In this document: piece after piece, positions 1 through 10,800 of the stretch
Position numbering within the stretch: the first letter of the stretch is position 1
Layout: the number at the start of each line of letters is the position of its first letter
Assembly (NCBI GenBank): GCA_039619475.1
Contig: CM077115.1
Coordinates: 515,984,815-516,048,814 of the forward strand
Direction of reading: 5' to 3'
From: Icerya purchasi
Taxonomy: Eukaryota > Arthropoda > Insecta > Hemiptera > Monophlebidae
Length of the DNA stretch: 64,000 nucleotides
Made by a program: the position numbers and the translations under genes
Notes under the pieces: generated by a model
Databases searched by the model: none
The model's input: the letters and a program-made list of their open reading frames with translations, nothing else
Told to the model about the DNA's origin: nothing

Positions 1-99
1 GCGCGTTCGAATTAAACTTTTTTTTTCAGTTTAATTACTTTGAAGAATTTCAATTGGTTTAGTGGCTCGAGTTCAACTGTCATGAATCAGGCGCCATTC

Positions 100-515
100 G
101 CATTTTATTCGGCCGATTCCTCTCGTTTCCTGTCTTGGGGTTTCATTCTTTTCTTCCTCTTCTATTGTCGTGTCTCTTTAATTCCTCTTCGGATCAATTC
201 CCCTCTCGATTTGCTCGGTCACCATTTGCTTATTGTTCTCTTCACGATTATGATCCTCCACCTCGTATATGTGATGCTGATCACATTTGCTTCTTCGAGT
301 GTCCCGCTCTTCCCTAATGAACGCTGCTCCCTTTTATACGGGGCCAGCTCTAGACATTCTCCCTACTCCCTATAACGCTTCTCCTTTCCGTCATCTTTTG
401 CGGTGTCTGCATTGCTGTTCTTTGTTACGTCCATTTCGGACCGCCTAGCTGTTTACGCTTTTTAGCTTAGCTTTTCCTGTTGTTGGCTCAATTACACAAT
501 AAAAAAAGAAAAACA
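100..515 (+). pseudogene. 3' end of a non-LTR retrotransposon (family A), degenerate
   Basis: Broken C-terminal end of a retrotransposon protein plus its 3' UTR. Around 190-330 one frame reads through a Cys/His knuckle, CDADHICFFECP, with its first Cys codon at 270-272. This is the zinc-knuckle layout found downstream of RT or RNase H in Jockey-, R1- and I-type elements. The following 340-470 (a stretch meaning roughly 'SPYSL', then the cognate of 'FVASISDRL') is clearly related in DNA to the copies near 46.2 kb (same strand) and 5.8 and 8.0 kb (opposite strand), so the boundary is a shared 3' end. An A-rich tail begins near 498. Stops and frame changes make it a pseudogene. The 5' limit is uncertain because the window begins here. 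The clade is not settled. Confidence 0.6.
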
Positions 516-1137
516 AACAACCTTTTTTTTTATTTTTTCCGTATTTCATTGAAAATCACACTGAAATCGGCTACAACGTCTAGCCCCGACGACGACACGT
601 TCGAAAATAAGCGTCCGGTCTTTATCTTTCCGGCAAACTACTCTATTAATTTTTGCTTCACATTTTAACTTTCGATAAAATCATTTTTAACTGATAACCC
701 TCAAATCGCGTAATCACCGATATACAAATTTATCTTTACGACATTACGAACAATCCGGCTTGAAAGTTGTTTTCTTTTTTTTGGCCTGAACATATACAGT
801 TTTTATTTGGCCTGCTTGAAAGTTAGCCTAAAGGAAGCTAACTGAAAACGTGTGTGACAAAACCTATCGAGATGGAGAACATTTTAGTAAAAACAGATTC
901 GAAAACGTGGCAATTACTAAAATTATATGAATAAACACAGATAAAATCTTAGTGATATACACAGTTCATTTTAAAGAAGCCAGAGAAGTGTTTGTGAACT
1001 TCATGAGAGAGATTTTATTTAACACTTTTATTTTTTATTATTATTCTTTCGCTGGTATTTTTTAATGCTTGGAAAATTATGCGTTATTTTTTTTTTATTA
1101 CCCGTTTACGCAGGAATACCATCAATTCTGCTATTTT
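516..1137. other. AT-rich interval, no gene seen
   Basis: Only short A/T-rich open frames with no family resemblance. It includes T-runs and ends at a TTC microsatellite. Confidence 0.5.
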
Positions 1138-1171
1138 TTTCTTCTTCTTCTTCTTCTTCTTCTTCTTCTTC
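1138..1171 (+). repeat. (TTC)n microsatellite
   Basis: About ten uninterrupted TTC triplets. The short serine- or leucine-run reading frames across it are products of the repeat. Confidence 0.9.
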
Positions 1172-2314
1172 CCGTTTTAGTTTCAATTGTCGTTCCTTCT
1201 CTTTTGACCTTCATTCATTCTTTCATCCGATTGCTATGGTTTTCCCTTCTTTCTAACGCTCATGTTGTACCCTTTTATATTTTCAGCTTCTCTTTCGGTT
1301 ACTTTTCTCTTATTACTTTTTTTATCTTGACCCGGTTATGTATGTCTCCCCCCAACAGTTAATTTCTGCCATATCCTGCTCTGTTTCTTCGAACGAATTC
1401 CATTTTGTTTGTTACTTTTTTTCGGCTTTATGAAACTTTTGTTGTTCATTCTCTCGTGATGTGATTGTAAAAAACAATTCTTCTTTCTCTAAGTTTTTTT
1501 TTTTTTTTTTTGTATTATATTTTCAACGTTATAATAATTCACCGTTGTGTCTTAAGCCTGTAGATGTTATTTAATTGGATAAAAAATTTTTCCTGATATC
1601 TTGACCTCCGTAATTTCTAGTTTTCCTATGAGCCTTTTTTTTTTTTTTTTTTTTTTTATATTTAATACAAGACATTGCAACGCACAAAGTGCTTCCGGAC
1701 TACCATGCTCCAAGTCTAAAAAAGGAAGGATACGAAATTTTTTCCCGTGTATATTTCTTTTATCAGCAGTCGGTACGCTCCATTTTATTGACACTCTGAC
1801 TCCCATTGCAGACGTATTTACTTTTCTATCCGTTCTGCTAGATAATTAAATTGCTCCACTTTGTTAATTGTAATCCAGGTTTAGCCATTCTGCTAACGCT
1901 TCTTTCACACTGGTCGTCGCGTAAACTTTGTCTCGTCATAAGAGAAGCTTTTGCAGCTTGTGCATAATTTGTATATTTCCGCTGTCATTATAGAGTTCGA
2001 CAAGATCGCGCTAGGTCATCTATAGTTAGGCAGTCCACCTTAATTCACTTTTTTATATCCCCTTTCGTTTGTCCGTAAACTTTATTACATTTTTTGTACG
2101 CCATTCGCGAATAACCTTTCTAAGTAAGAGTGTCCAATTTCTTGACCCCGGTTTTAATTTTAAAGGCATCCGAAATTTCCGGATTTGAAGCGAGTTTTAT
2201 TAAAATTAACAGCTTTATCTAAAAACATTTAAGAATAGAACTTTAGAAGAGTAAATTGCCATCATAAATCAACTATCCCGGGACAACCTATTTTTTCCCA
2301 CGTCTGGAATTTAA
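1172..2314. other. AT-rich interval, no gene seen
   Basis: Poly(T) runs near 1495-1512 and 1636-1657. No domain, tRNA or terminal repeat recognised. Confidence 0.5.
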
Positions 2315-2443
2315 ATTTATAATAAATTATAATAAATTTATAATTAATAAAAATAAATTTATAATAAATTATAATAAATAAAAATAAATTTATAATAAAT
2401 TATAATAAATAAAAATAAATTTATAATAAATTATAATAAATAA
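2315..2443. repeat. AT-only tandem repeat, about 31-bp unit
   Basis: A unit built from AATAAATTTATAATAAATTA and a short A-rich spacer recurs about four times with few changes. It contains almost no G or C, so no open frame is expected. It looks like a local minisatellite. Confidence 0.85.
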
Positions 2444-3049
2444 CAGAAAAAGAAGCCAACGGTAAATAAGCGTAAAGACACTTTCTATAACTTATCGTAC
2501 ATGAGATATAAAATACGATATACACATAACGTGTCGATTATAACGTTAATTTTATATTATGCTTTTCTTATGCATAAACTGATCGAAACGCGTCAGATTA
2601 TGCAATAATTAAAACATCATTTTCATAGAAAGTGTATTTTTAAACAATTTTATGGTCTAGCCATTACAGAGTTTAAATTCAAACAGACTGCAAACGCATA
2701 TTTATTTCCTCTAATTGTAAGTAAAATGTGCCTGCCTGGGCTGCGTGCATAAAACTCGTGCACATTTTTAGCGCGCACGCCAGGTATCAGGAGACTAATT
2801 TGATTAATATTATTTTTATTCGTCCGCGCTCATTTTAATCATCATCATCGTCGCCGTTATTATTATTATCATTAATTACGGCCCTGTTGTGGAAACGTAA
2901 TCAGCTAACAGGACTACTTATTAATGAACGAGTGGTAGTTTTTATTAAGATTATTAGTTGGGACAGGCGAAGCGTGTACGGCAATAAAAAAGATAAAATA
3001 CGAACAGCAGTGTAAGAAGATAATGATAATGGTAAGAAAATAGAATGGT
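2444..3049. other. Interval without recognised gene
   Basis: Mixed composition. Short ATT/ATC triplet runs near 2837-2870. No coding or RNA gene recognised. Confidence 0.4.
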
Positions 3050-4200
3050 AAATTGCTGCTTAACCAAGTAAATCAGTGAAACAGTGTGGCAACCGGTTGA
3101 GCGGCGCGCACGAGCCACATTGCCAATGGCGGCGAAGGAACCGGCGGCCGCTGGCGAATCCAGTTATCCCCCCCGAAGACGAGGGCAGACGGTCCCTGGC
3201 AGAGGACTCAACATCTTTGACTACCAGAGTTAAGTGATAAGCGCGCCGCCGGCTCGCTTCTAGATCGCGGCCAGCTTGCAAACTGGCCACCTGAGAATGT
3301 CCACTACGGCAACTCTTTTGCAACTGGCCGTTCGACTGCACCGCTCCGATATTGTACGGCTTCGAAAGCAGCCTACGCGCTTCCAGCGCGGACACGAACC
3401 TCTTCCAGAGCAACCGCTAATAACAGTAATAACACTGTAATTCCCCGGACGACGACGACAAAACAAAGAACGCTCAATGACGCTTACTGCTGCTGCTGCT
3501 GCTGCTGCTGGAGAAAAACGAAGGAAAACGCACCAACGACGACTTGTGGCATGCGTCTTTCATTTGTTCAGCGACCCGTATTTCCCGGCTACGGCTAATC
3601 GTCCAGCCGTGAATTTTCTTTGCCTTACCGATGCACAATCTTTTGCCGCTCACCTTCTCCGCCCACCGACGCAGACGCACACTTCAAAGTCGTTCCATCC
3701 GCACACACTTGGAGAAACTTTTACCTCCTTCCTTCCTCCCCGCCGCGCCGTCCGCCCCCCGCTCGTCGCGACCTCTCCCGTTCGACTGCTCATTCAAATT
3801 AGTACGCAACACCTGCCTTCCGCCTCGGACCGCCGCCGCGCTATCCAGCGAAACAATAATCTTCCATCACCTTCGTACCTTTCGCGCCTTATTTTCAGAC
3901 TCGTTCGCCTATCTGTCGCGTGTTTCCTTCATTTTGTCTTCTGTTTTTCGTTGTTCGTTTTTTCGGCGGTTTGCTTCTTTTTCGTTTTTAAATCCACTTT
4001 TCAGCTTTTAGATTCAACTGTTTTTCGTTTCTCGACTAATTCAACTATTGTACCGAACCGAAAATAAAAGACTCCGGCGTCTCGCTGTTTGCGTTCTTGA
4101 TTCCGGCATTAGTCAGCGAACGACGCGTGCTAGTAATTATTTCAGATGCCCAGCGCATACGCTCCCGACCGCTCCCTCTTCGCTCCGTCCTTCCGAACAA
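3050..4200. promoter_or_regulatory. CpG-rich island, possible promoter/5' exon
   Basis: GC and CpG density rise sharply against the AT-rich surroundings, with dense CG dinucleotides at 3100-3460 and 3700-3850 and a (CTG)8 run at 3487-3511. Several overlapping frames stay open on both strands here (up to 196 codons on plus from 3477, 117 on minus). They are rich in Arg, Ser, Pro and Phe, show no known domain and do not agree with one another, which is what GC-rich noncoding DNA gives. A host promoter or 5' UTR exon is the simplest reading. No TATA box or splice pattern can be fixed from sequence alone. Confidence 0.3.
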
Positions 4201-4990
4201 GATGTGCTGCTCTCGTTTTATATTTACTTTTTTTTTCCCCCTTTTTTTTTTCTTTTTTTCTGATGGTTCGTTTATTTTTCGAAATATTACCTACTCCGGT
4301 AATTCCTCTATTTGGACCGTTTATTAACCTTAATCTCGGAACAACGGTTTTCTTATTGTGTCCAAAAATAGTTCTTTTCTTTTTTTCCTTCTCCTTCCCT
4401 CATTCCCAATGCAGAGATGTTAAATCTCCGAGAAAACTTTCTGCAAGCAGCCTGGTTATATTTTTCCGTTTGTTAAAGATGTTGAACAAAATGGCACACA
4501 CACATTCAGCAGCATATGTGTTCGCTTTGAACAGACACGAAAGTACCCCCCTTACATCACTTCGACGATAATACTCTATCCTCAATGAACTATATTAATG
4601 GCTTTATTGCCTGTTTCTCTTTCTTCACACTTGAGAATAAACATTCATTTTTATTAGTTCAATTTTATTCGTTCATTTTTTTCCGTTCAATTGTATTCGT
4701 TCAATTTTATTAGATCAATTTTATTAATTTTACGTAACGTTTGTAAAAATCGTTAGGAAAAACTTTCGTTTCTTCCTTTTTCGTTTAAGATATATAACGC
4801 GAATTTTTTAACTATTTTTTTCGACATTTCTTTTATTATGCGTTTAGTCGGGAAAAATATATGTTTTCTGCATTTCATGTGCAACGCATAAATTTTCCTT
4901 TTACATTTCGCGATATTTTTTCTATGTATTTTAAGAAAATATTCACAAATTTTAATCCGGCCTCTTAAAGTTCTATTCTTTTTTCTTCTT
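4201..4990. other. T-rich interval, no gene seen
   Basis: Long T-runs (4230-4260) and short variants of GTTCAATTTTATT between about 4650 and 4720. No gene recognised. Confidence 0.4.
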
Positions 4991-4992
4991 CG

Positions 4993-5480
4993 TTAGCCAT
5001 TATCAGTCCATTGCTGGACGAAGGCCCCTCCCACCAATTTTTTTCAAATGTTGCGATCTTGTGTGCTTCTTTCTGCCGCCAGATTGCTGTGAATTTCATC
5101 TCTGTCCATCGTATTTTTCTTAAAGGGGTTGTTTTCCAATAGGTTTCGATGATGTTGCCACACTTATCCGGCGGTTTTCGTCTATAGCCACAAGTCCATA
5201 AATCTTTATTGGGTAAATGTCCTGTGTTGACGCGCCCAAAAAAAAACAAAAAAAAACAAAAAAACCTCCATTTACTATTTTTAATGATTATACTGCATCT
5301 GTCACTTTCGTTGTTTCCCGGATGATACGCTTTTTCGTCCATTTGTGTCCTTCAGAGTAATCCCCAACATATTCCATTGTTCATCGATTAATTCTTATTT
5401 TTTGTTAATACCCCATGTTTCGTTAGCATATGTTAAAACTGGCAGAACACATTGGTCGTCAAACACTTTTCTTTTTTTAG
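4993..5480 (-). pseudogene. RTE-like non-LTR retrotransposon, C-terminal fragment
   Basis: Minus-strand remains of the last ~160 codons of an RTE-type RT protein. Read from the high end, it contains CVLPVLTYANETW (thumb region, about 5405-5445), then a W..MLGI block, a KWRF block, a K.PPDK block and finally VQQWTDNG followed by a stop at 4993-4995. This order is characteristic of the thumb and C-terminal domain of RTE-like elements common in insects. An internal run of three A9-C units near 5240-5265 is an expansion inside the coding part. At least two stops or frame changes make it non-functional. No 3' tail was identified. The element is 5'-truncated. Confidence 0.7.
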
Positions 5481-5745
5481 ACTTAGGGCTGCTGTAGATA
5501 TTTTTAAGATTTGAGTATTCTTCTGGATATTTCATCTTCTAAATCGTTTATTCCCTTAAAGTTTTATATCGATATAAAATTACTTTTTTCCCCCGCATAA
5601 TCATCAAAAAAAAATTTTGGTATTTAATAAAAATATAAGATTTTTCATATTGTATTATTTGTAGATAATACATATTATATAATAATATATATATATTAGG
5701 AGACCACCGGCAGGCCATTTGGCCGCCCAAACTTTCGGATGCTAA

Positions 5746-5985
5746 TTTTTTTTTTTTTTTTTATGGGCTCGGTATCAACACTGTGACTCAACTACATGGA
5801 CTTAGATCACCTACTCAGATTCTGAGGCGATCGGAGATAGAGAGTATGAAGGAAAGAAGGAGAACGGCTGGAGATGGAAAGGAAAGGATAAAGGAAGCAT
5901 TGAAAGGGGTAGGAAGATCCAACGCCAAGAGTTCGGCATATAGATGAGAGCACTTAGGCAAAAAAGAGCAGCAGGGCATTCACTA
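5746..5985 (-). mobile_element. Family A 3' end, short 5'-truncated copy
   Basis: About 220 bp, nearly identical (only a handful of differences) to the start of the copy at 7859-8288. It has the same 3' end: the minus strand ends CCGAGCCCAT followed by a poly(A) tail (T-run 5746-5762 on plus). The minus frame encodes the last codons of the family A protein (block LPTPFNASF). High similarity between the two copies suggests fairly recent insertion or local duplication. I saw no clear target-site duplication. Confidence 0.75.
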
Positions 5986-5989
5986 AGTT

Positions 5990-6391
5990 GTTTCTTAAAG
6001 TCTAAGCAACATTTCTAAAAATTGGAATTTTTTTATTTTTTCTACATTGTAACAACGTGAAAATATAACAAATGAAAAAACAAAAAAAAAAACAATCGTC
6101 AGGTTGCTATAAAACGGGTTCCGGACTTATTTTTTCAATAACAAACTTACGGATGTGGGAGCAATGTTTTTTTCCTTTTTTTAAATTTTATCGTGTTTTT
6201 ATTTTTTTCTTTATATTACACATTAGGTATTCATTTTTGAAGCATGAGGTTTCGAAAAAGTTTTCGTTTCCAATCTTACCGCTGTGGATGTGTATATTTT
6301 CCCAAACTTTTTGTACTCGAGTTCCAAAAACTTTTAGATTTTTTTTCCATATTTTCGCGATATTTTACGAAAATAAAAGTAGAACGATTAA

Positions 6392-6422
<31 letters not shown>

Positions 6423-7845
6423 GTCAATTCCGCAGCTAATATAAAACGGGTTGTGGAATATTTGATTTTTTTCTTCGTCCGATATTTGGACCTTTAATTT
6501 TAAAATTTTCCGGATCTCACAGTTTACCTATACTCCAGCAACGAAAGTACGTCATTTGAAAAAAAAATATTTCCCGACCATTTTTAAATCGATTAAACCA
6601 CGTTTTTTTATTTCCGTATACCGCTTTTTAATCACATCGAAGTTGTTTCCGATTATGGCTGAGATTAAAATTTAATGCAAATTCGACGGGTTCCGGCCTT
6701 TTTTTAAAATGAGGAGTGCGAAGAACCGCTTAATTCAGAAGTACACGTGAAAAAATGAAACTTCTATTAAAATCGGTCTAGCTCTGCGATGGAAAGGATA
6801 ACAAACGAAGAAGGAGGTTCCTCCCTCTTCACAATGACACACGCCTTGTTAACGACGATAGAACAATTTGTTTTCGAGCTGTTAACAAAGACCAGATCCT
6901 TTCCGGGCAGACTATATGACGAGAGTACAAACGGAATGCTGAGAAATTGAAATACCTATAATTTGTCCCGTAACAGATTTGATTTAAATATGTATATATA
7001 TATTATTCTTCTTTTTTTATTTTTTTTATTTTTAATTTATCTAGTAAGCATCTTTGCCCGCGATAACTACTTCAATAGGATTTGTATATAATAATAAATT
7101 TAAATTAATTCGTTCGCACTCTAACAATTTGCTATTTTTATAAACTTGTACTATTATTTTTGAAAAGACATTTACTCAGTTGTGTCGTCAGGAAATTTAC
7201 TAATAATAATTTTTCAGGCGCTGTTATATATTTTAATTGAATATTCGATCATTCCGCACCATCATTGAGAATCCATAAATTCGCAAAATTTCGAACTTTT
7301 TTAATTGCCGCAGAGAGTGACTTACTCTCACCTGTAAATAGTTTTAATTACGAATTTTTCTCTCGTAAAATCGTTAGAAAGCCAAAGTTTTCCGCTAGCA
7401 ACGCTTGGCACTTTTGCTAACATAATTCCGCATTAAAAATACAAATTTTACCGCTTTAAAATTTTAAATTCATTCCAGAAATTTCTCTTAAGCACGAATT
7501 GGGAAATTCACAAATTTTGGGAGGGAGTTCGCGCGTGTTTTTCTACAATTTCACCGTGCCACCCACTCGAACTCTATTAGCATTTTCGTTTAATTCATCG
7601 CATGTTTTTATTATTACATTTCACGCAGGTCATAAACCGTTTTTTTAACATTCTATCGATTATTCTACAGGTAAATTTAAACATCAAGGCGGATCCCGCG
7701 AGATGATACAGTTCTTCTATATAATACTTGTAAAAAAGTAAACTTTAATTAGCTACGTCATTCTTAAAAAAATTATAATAATAATTTTTGGTTTGCTTAC
7801 TTCGTGTACAGTTGTTTTTTCCCATACCCTAGCATACTGTTAATA
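5990..7845. other. AT-rich interval, no gene seen
   Basis: A 20-bp A-run at about 6391-6411, many weak A/T repeats. The open frames (e.g. 6072-6497 on plus) are Lys/Phe-rich and carry no motif. No gene or RNA recognised. Confidence 0.5.
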
Positions 7846-7858
7846 ATAATGCTAATAT

Positions 7859-8288
7859 GTTTTGTTTTTTTTTGTTTTTTTTTAAATGGGCTCGGTATCA
7901 ACACTGTGACTCAACTACATGGACTTAGATCACCTACTCAGATTCTGAGGCGATCGGAGATAGAAAGTATAAAGGAAAGAAGGAGAACGGCTGGAGATGG
8001 GAAGGAAATGATAAAGGAAGCATTGAAAGGGGTAGGAAGATCCAACGCCAAGAGTTCGGCATATAGATGAGAGCACTCAGGCAAAAAAGAGCAGGGCAGT
8101 CGAAAAAGATATGGTTGGGGTCGCATATAAAGGATCAGTAGTGTAGAGAGGGCAAAAGGGAGAAGGTGAAAGAGAAAAAGAAAAACGAGAAAAGGGAAGG
8201 AGGCAATGACCAAGTCTCAGTCTGATTAAAGAAAAACAATAGCCGAGCGTCGAGGAAAGGGAAGAAATTGGTACCAAGGCTGTGAATT
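7859..8288 (-). mobile_element. Family A 3' end with target-site duplication
   Basis: A 5'-truncated copy inserted with its poly(A) tail (A9-C repeats) at 7859-7888 on the low-coordinate side. The minus frame 8213-7938 carries the family A C-terminus: LPTPFNASF and then ILSISDRLRI. The same blocks occur in the copies at 46.2 kb and 0.4 kb. The copy is flanked by ATAATGCTAATAT (7846-7858) and ATAATGGTAATAT (8289-8301), a 13-bp direct repeat with one mismatch. That is the expected mark of target-primed reverse transcription and fixes both borders. Because it is truncated it codes for no full protein. Confidence 0.8.
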
Positions 8289-8301
8289 ATAATGGTAATA
8301 T

Positions 8302-9332
8302 ATATTTCATTACTCGCACAAATACGGTTTTATTTAATAATTGCTTTTTAATTAATGTCTTTCGCAAAAAATGATTTTTTCAAAGGAATTTCAACTAGTT
8401 TTGAATTTGACATCTCCCCTCACCATCTGTGACATTTCAGCACCGAACACTAACGAAATTTTAAAACTATTAAGATATTAATATTGCGGTACAATTTGCG
8501 AGAAATAAAGCGAAAATTAATTAAAAGAATTCTCCCGAAATCGGTAATTAGAATTATTGTTTTTTTTTTTGGCCCAAGGTTTTTGGCCAGTCTCCCTATT
8601 GTAATTAAAATTGTAAAAGTAAGGTGTTTTGAAAATATAAACATTCCGATTACATCCCCCCCCCCAAAAAAAAAAAATTAAAAAAAAAAAAGTAATCTAT
8701 TATTTTAACAAAACTTATTGCACACTATTCCGCTACTTAGACTGCGTCTTTTCATTGGCGGAGTCGTACGATTTTCCGTACAAGCAGATTGCAGTCGACT
8801 CACCTTTACCGTTTATTGAACCTCCTTGCTCTTATCGCGAGCCTGTTTACAAGAATTCGCTTTTTTTCATATATATATATATATATATACTTATATAATT
8901 CTGAAGACTTTTAGGCGATTTAGTAAAAGACTTCTGCCAAATCGTCCCCTCGTGTTAAATATTAAATTAAGAAGAGAAGGAAGGGACCATTAACAGGTGG
9001 CCACTCAAATATAATTTTTAAATTTTCAATTTATTCCTTGGTCCGAATGGATTTCCTGATTACGAGAAATGTACAAAAAGAAGAATGGGATTTCTTTATT
9101 ATTGGTAATAATAATAGTTGACCGTCGTAGCATATTGTATATATGAATAGAACAGAACTTTGTAATTTAAAAAATGCCTTCATTTTTCACTTCAAATCCG
9201 TTTTTCTCGTTAAAAATATCGTTTTTGACTGTTTTTACCTCTTTTTTCCTGGCTTATTCTCGGTTCGGTGGCTATCCTGATTATTAACGGAAATATTTCG
9301 AAAAAATTCAATGAGAATTTCTAAGGCGCTGC
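8302..9332. other. AT-rich interval with (AT)n and C/A runs
   Basis: Contains an (AT)10 run at about 8869-8889 and a C9A11 run near 8657-8677. No gene recognised. Confidence 0.5.
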
Positions 9333-9900
9333 AGTTGTAATGCAACTGAGTAAGCCGACTGAATGGCGGCGGAATCGACTGAAGTAAAATCTAAAACATT
9401 AGCAATTATTGTCGATAGAGAGAAATTAGTTTCGGCATTATTTCACAAATTTCAGCCAGGATGCGGGCAAGAAATGCACGGGAGGCACTCCGCCGTATGG
9501 GCAGATCGAAGAAAAAGGTTTGCCAGAGACAATAGCGGTGTTCCGATCGAAAAGGAATAGTGGAGACGTAGGTGCCGGCAGAGATGATAAGTCGAGAACA
9601 AGATTAAGGAGCGGCTCTTGAATGGCACTGAGCAAAGCGGAAGGGATGAAGAATTCAGAGGCGGATAGTTAATGAAGAGTGAACGAGCTTCGCGGTTAAT
9701 TATTTCACGCGAGCAGAAAACTGGAAAGTCATCTAGGCATGTTGCTGCCGAAGCCGAACTAGCGCTATCGGCAATAAAGTGCGGCTGTCGAACGCTGTTC
9801 AAGAACTCTTATCGGTCGCTAGCTGACGTCGGTGTTGTTGTTTCAGTGTTTCAGTGTGTTAGTAGTGTGTTAGTGTGTTAGTGTTACCTTAAAGACTTAC
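9333..9900 (+). promoter_or_regulatory. CpG-richer block, possible 5' exon/promoter
   Basis: Higher GC than its surroundings. A 65-codon frame starts at 9363 (MAAESTEVKSKTLAIIVD...) in a plausible start context but has no recognisable domain. At 9815-9890 there is TGACGTCG followed by several TCAGT/TTAGTGTG copies; TCAGT-type motifs are typical arthropod initiators. It could be a host transcription start with an untranslated first exon. No transcript evidence is available. Confidence 0.25.
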
Positions 9901-10018
9901 TAACGGGCTTTAGCGACAATTCGAAATGCGTCAATGCTGACGAGAGAAAATTCTTTTGAAAAATCCCGGTTCTTTTCAACCTTTTTCTAGCTAGAAAATA
10001 AATTGCCCCACCACAGTT

Positions 10019-10138
10019 CGTCGTTCCGATTATTCCGATTATTCGGACTATTCTGATTATTCCGATGATTCCGACTATCATCCGGTTATTCCGACTATCA
10101 TCCGGTTATTCCGATTATTCCGACTATCATCCTGTTAA
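10019..10138 (+). repeat. Pentamer/nonamer tandem repeat (ATTCCGATT-like)
   Basis: Repeated ATTCCGATT units that merge into two 20-bp units, CCGACTATCATCCGGTTATT. The minus-strand reading is an Ile/Gly/Arg-rich repeat produced by the unit, not a protein family. Confidence 0.85.
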
Positions 10139-10399
10139 CATTTTATTTTTCAACTATATAGACTCGCTTCGGCGCCTCCTTTTTCTCTATCTTCTCTAGC
10201 CGCCATTTGTAAAATTTAAACTTGTATTTTTTTTAAATTCAACGTGACAAGACGAGACTTGCAACAGTTGCTAGATAAATTTGTTCGAAAATTCGTGCGG
10301 TTAGTTCGAAACTGGCATTCCCATGAACTGTTTTTTTAATACTTTATGAGACTCGTCAGTCAGGGACCTTTACCCAGAAACAACTAGAAAGGGAAATGA

Positions 10400-10800
10400 A
10401 AATCAGTTAAATTTTAATAAGGTTCTTGTTAGTAGGAAGGAATAGACAATGGGAACGATATGTGGAGAAGGAAAAGACAGGATATATACGGAGCAGGAAT
10501 ACCACAGTTCGCAGCACATTGAAATAGAAAGCGGAACGTTCAATAGAAGGAGATCAATAAACATATGATCAGCATCGCAAACATGCTCTTCGTTTTAGAG
10601 GACAATATGAAGAATAAACTAAGGAAAAGCGAAAACGAAAGAAAGATAATAGAGTATGGCTTAAGAATGCAAACGAATAATGGAGACAACAACAGAACGA
10701 CGAAGTGAAGAAAACAGACACGACTGATTGAAACTAGGTTGAACCGACAGGTAGAAAGAACAATTGTCAGAAATAGAGGAAGCAAAATGCTCAATGTTTC
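10400..10800 (-). pseudogene. Probable degenerate family A knuckle region
   Basis: On the minus strand one frame gives CDADHMF near 10590-10575, the same core as CDADHICF in the copy at 0.2-0.3 kb. It is followed by a Leu/Ser/Tyr-rich stretch like the other family A ends. No RNase H or RT motif, tail or flanking duplication was found. The match is short and could be chance, so confidence is low. Confidence 0.35.

Noticed and set aside
3477..4067. 196-codon plus-strand frame starting with an Ala run
   Set aside because: The Ala run is the CTG microsatellite and the rest is Arg/Pro/Ser/Phe-rich text of a CpG island, with opposing open frames. Treated as noncoding.
5235..5270. A9-C repeats at 5.24 kb as the tail of a family A insertion
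   Set aside because: RTE-like coding text continues on both sides in the expected order, so the run is an internal expansion rather than a separate insertion's tail.
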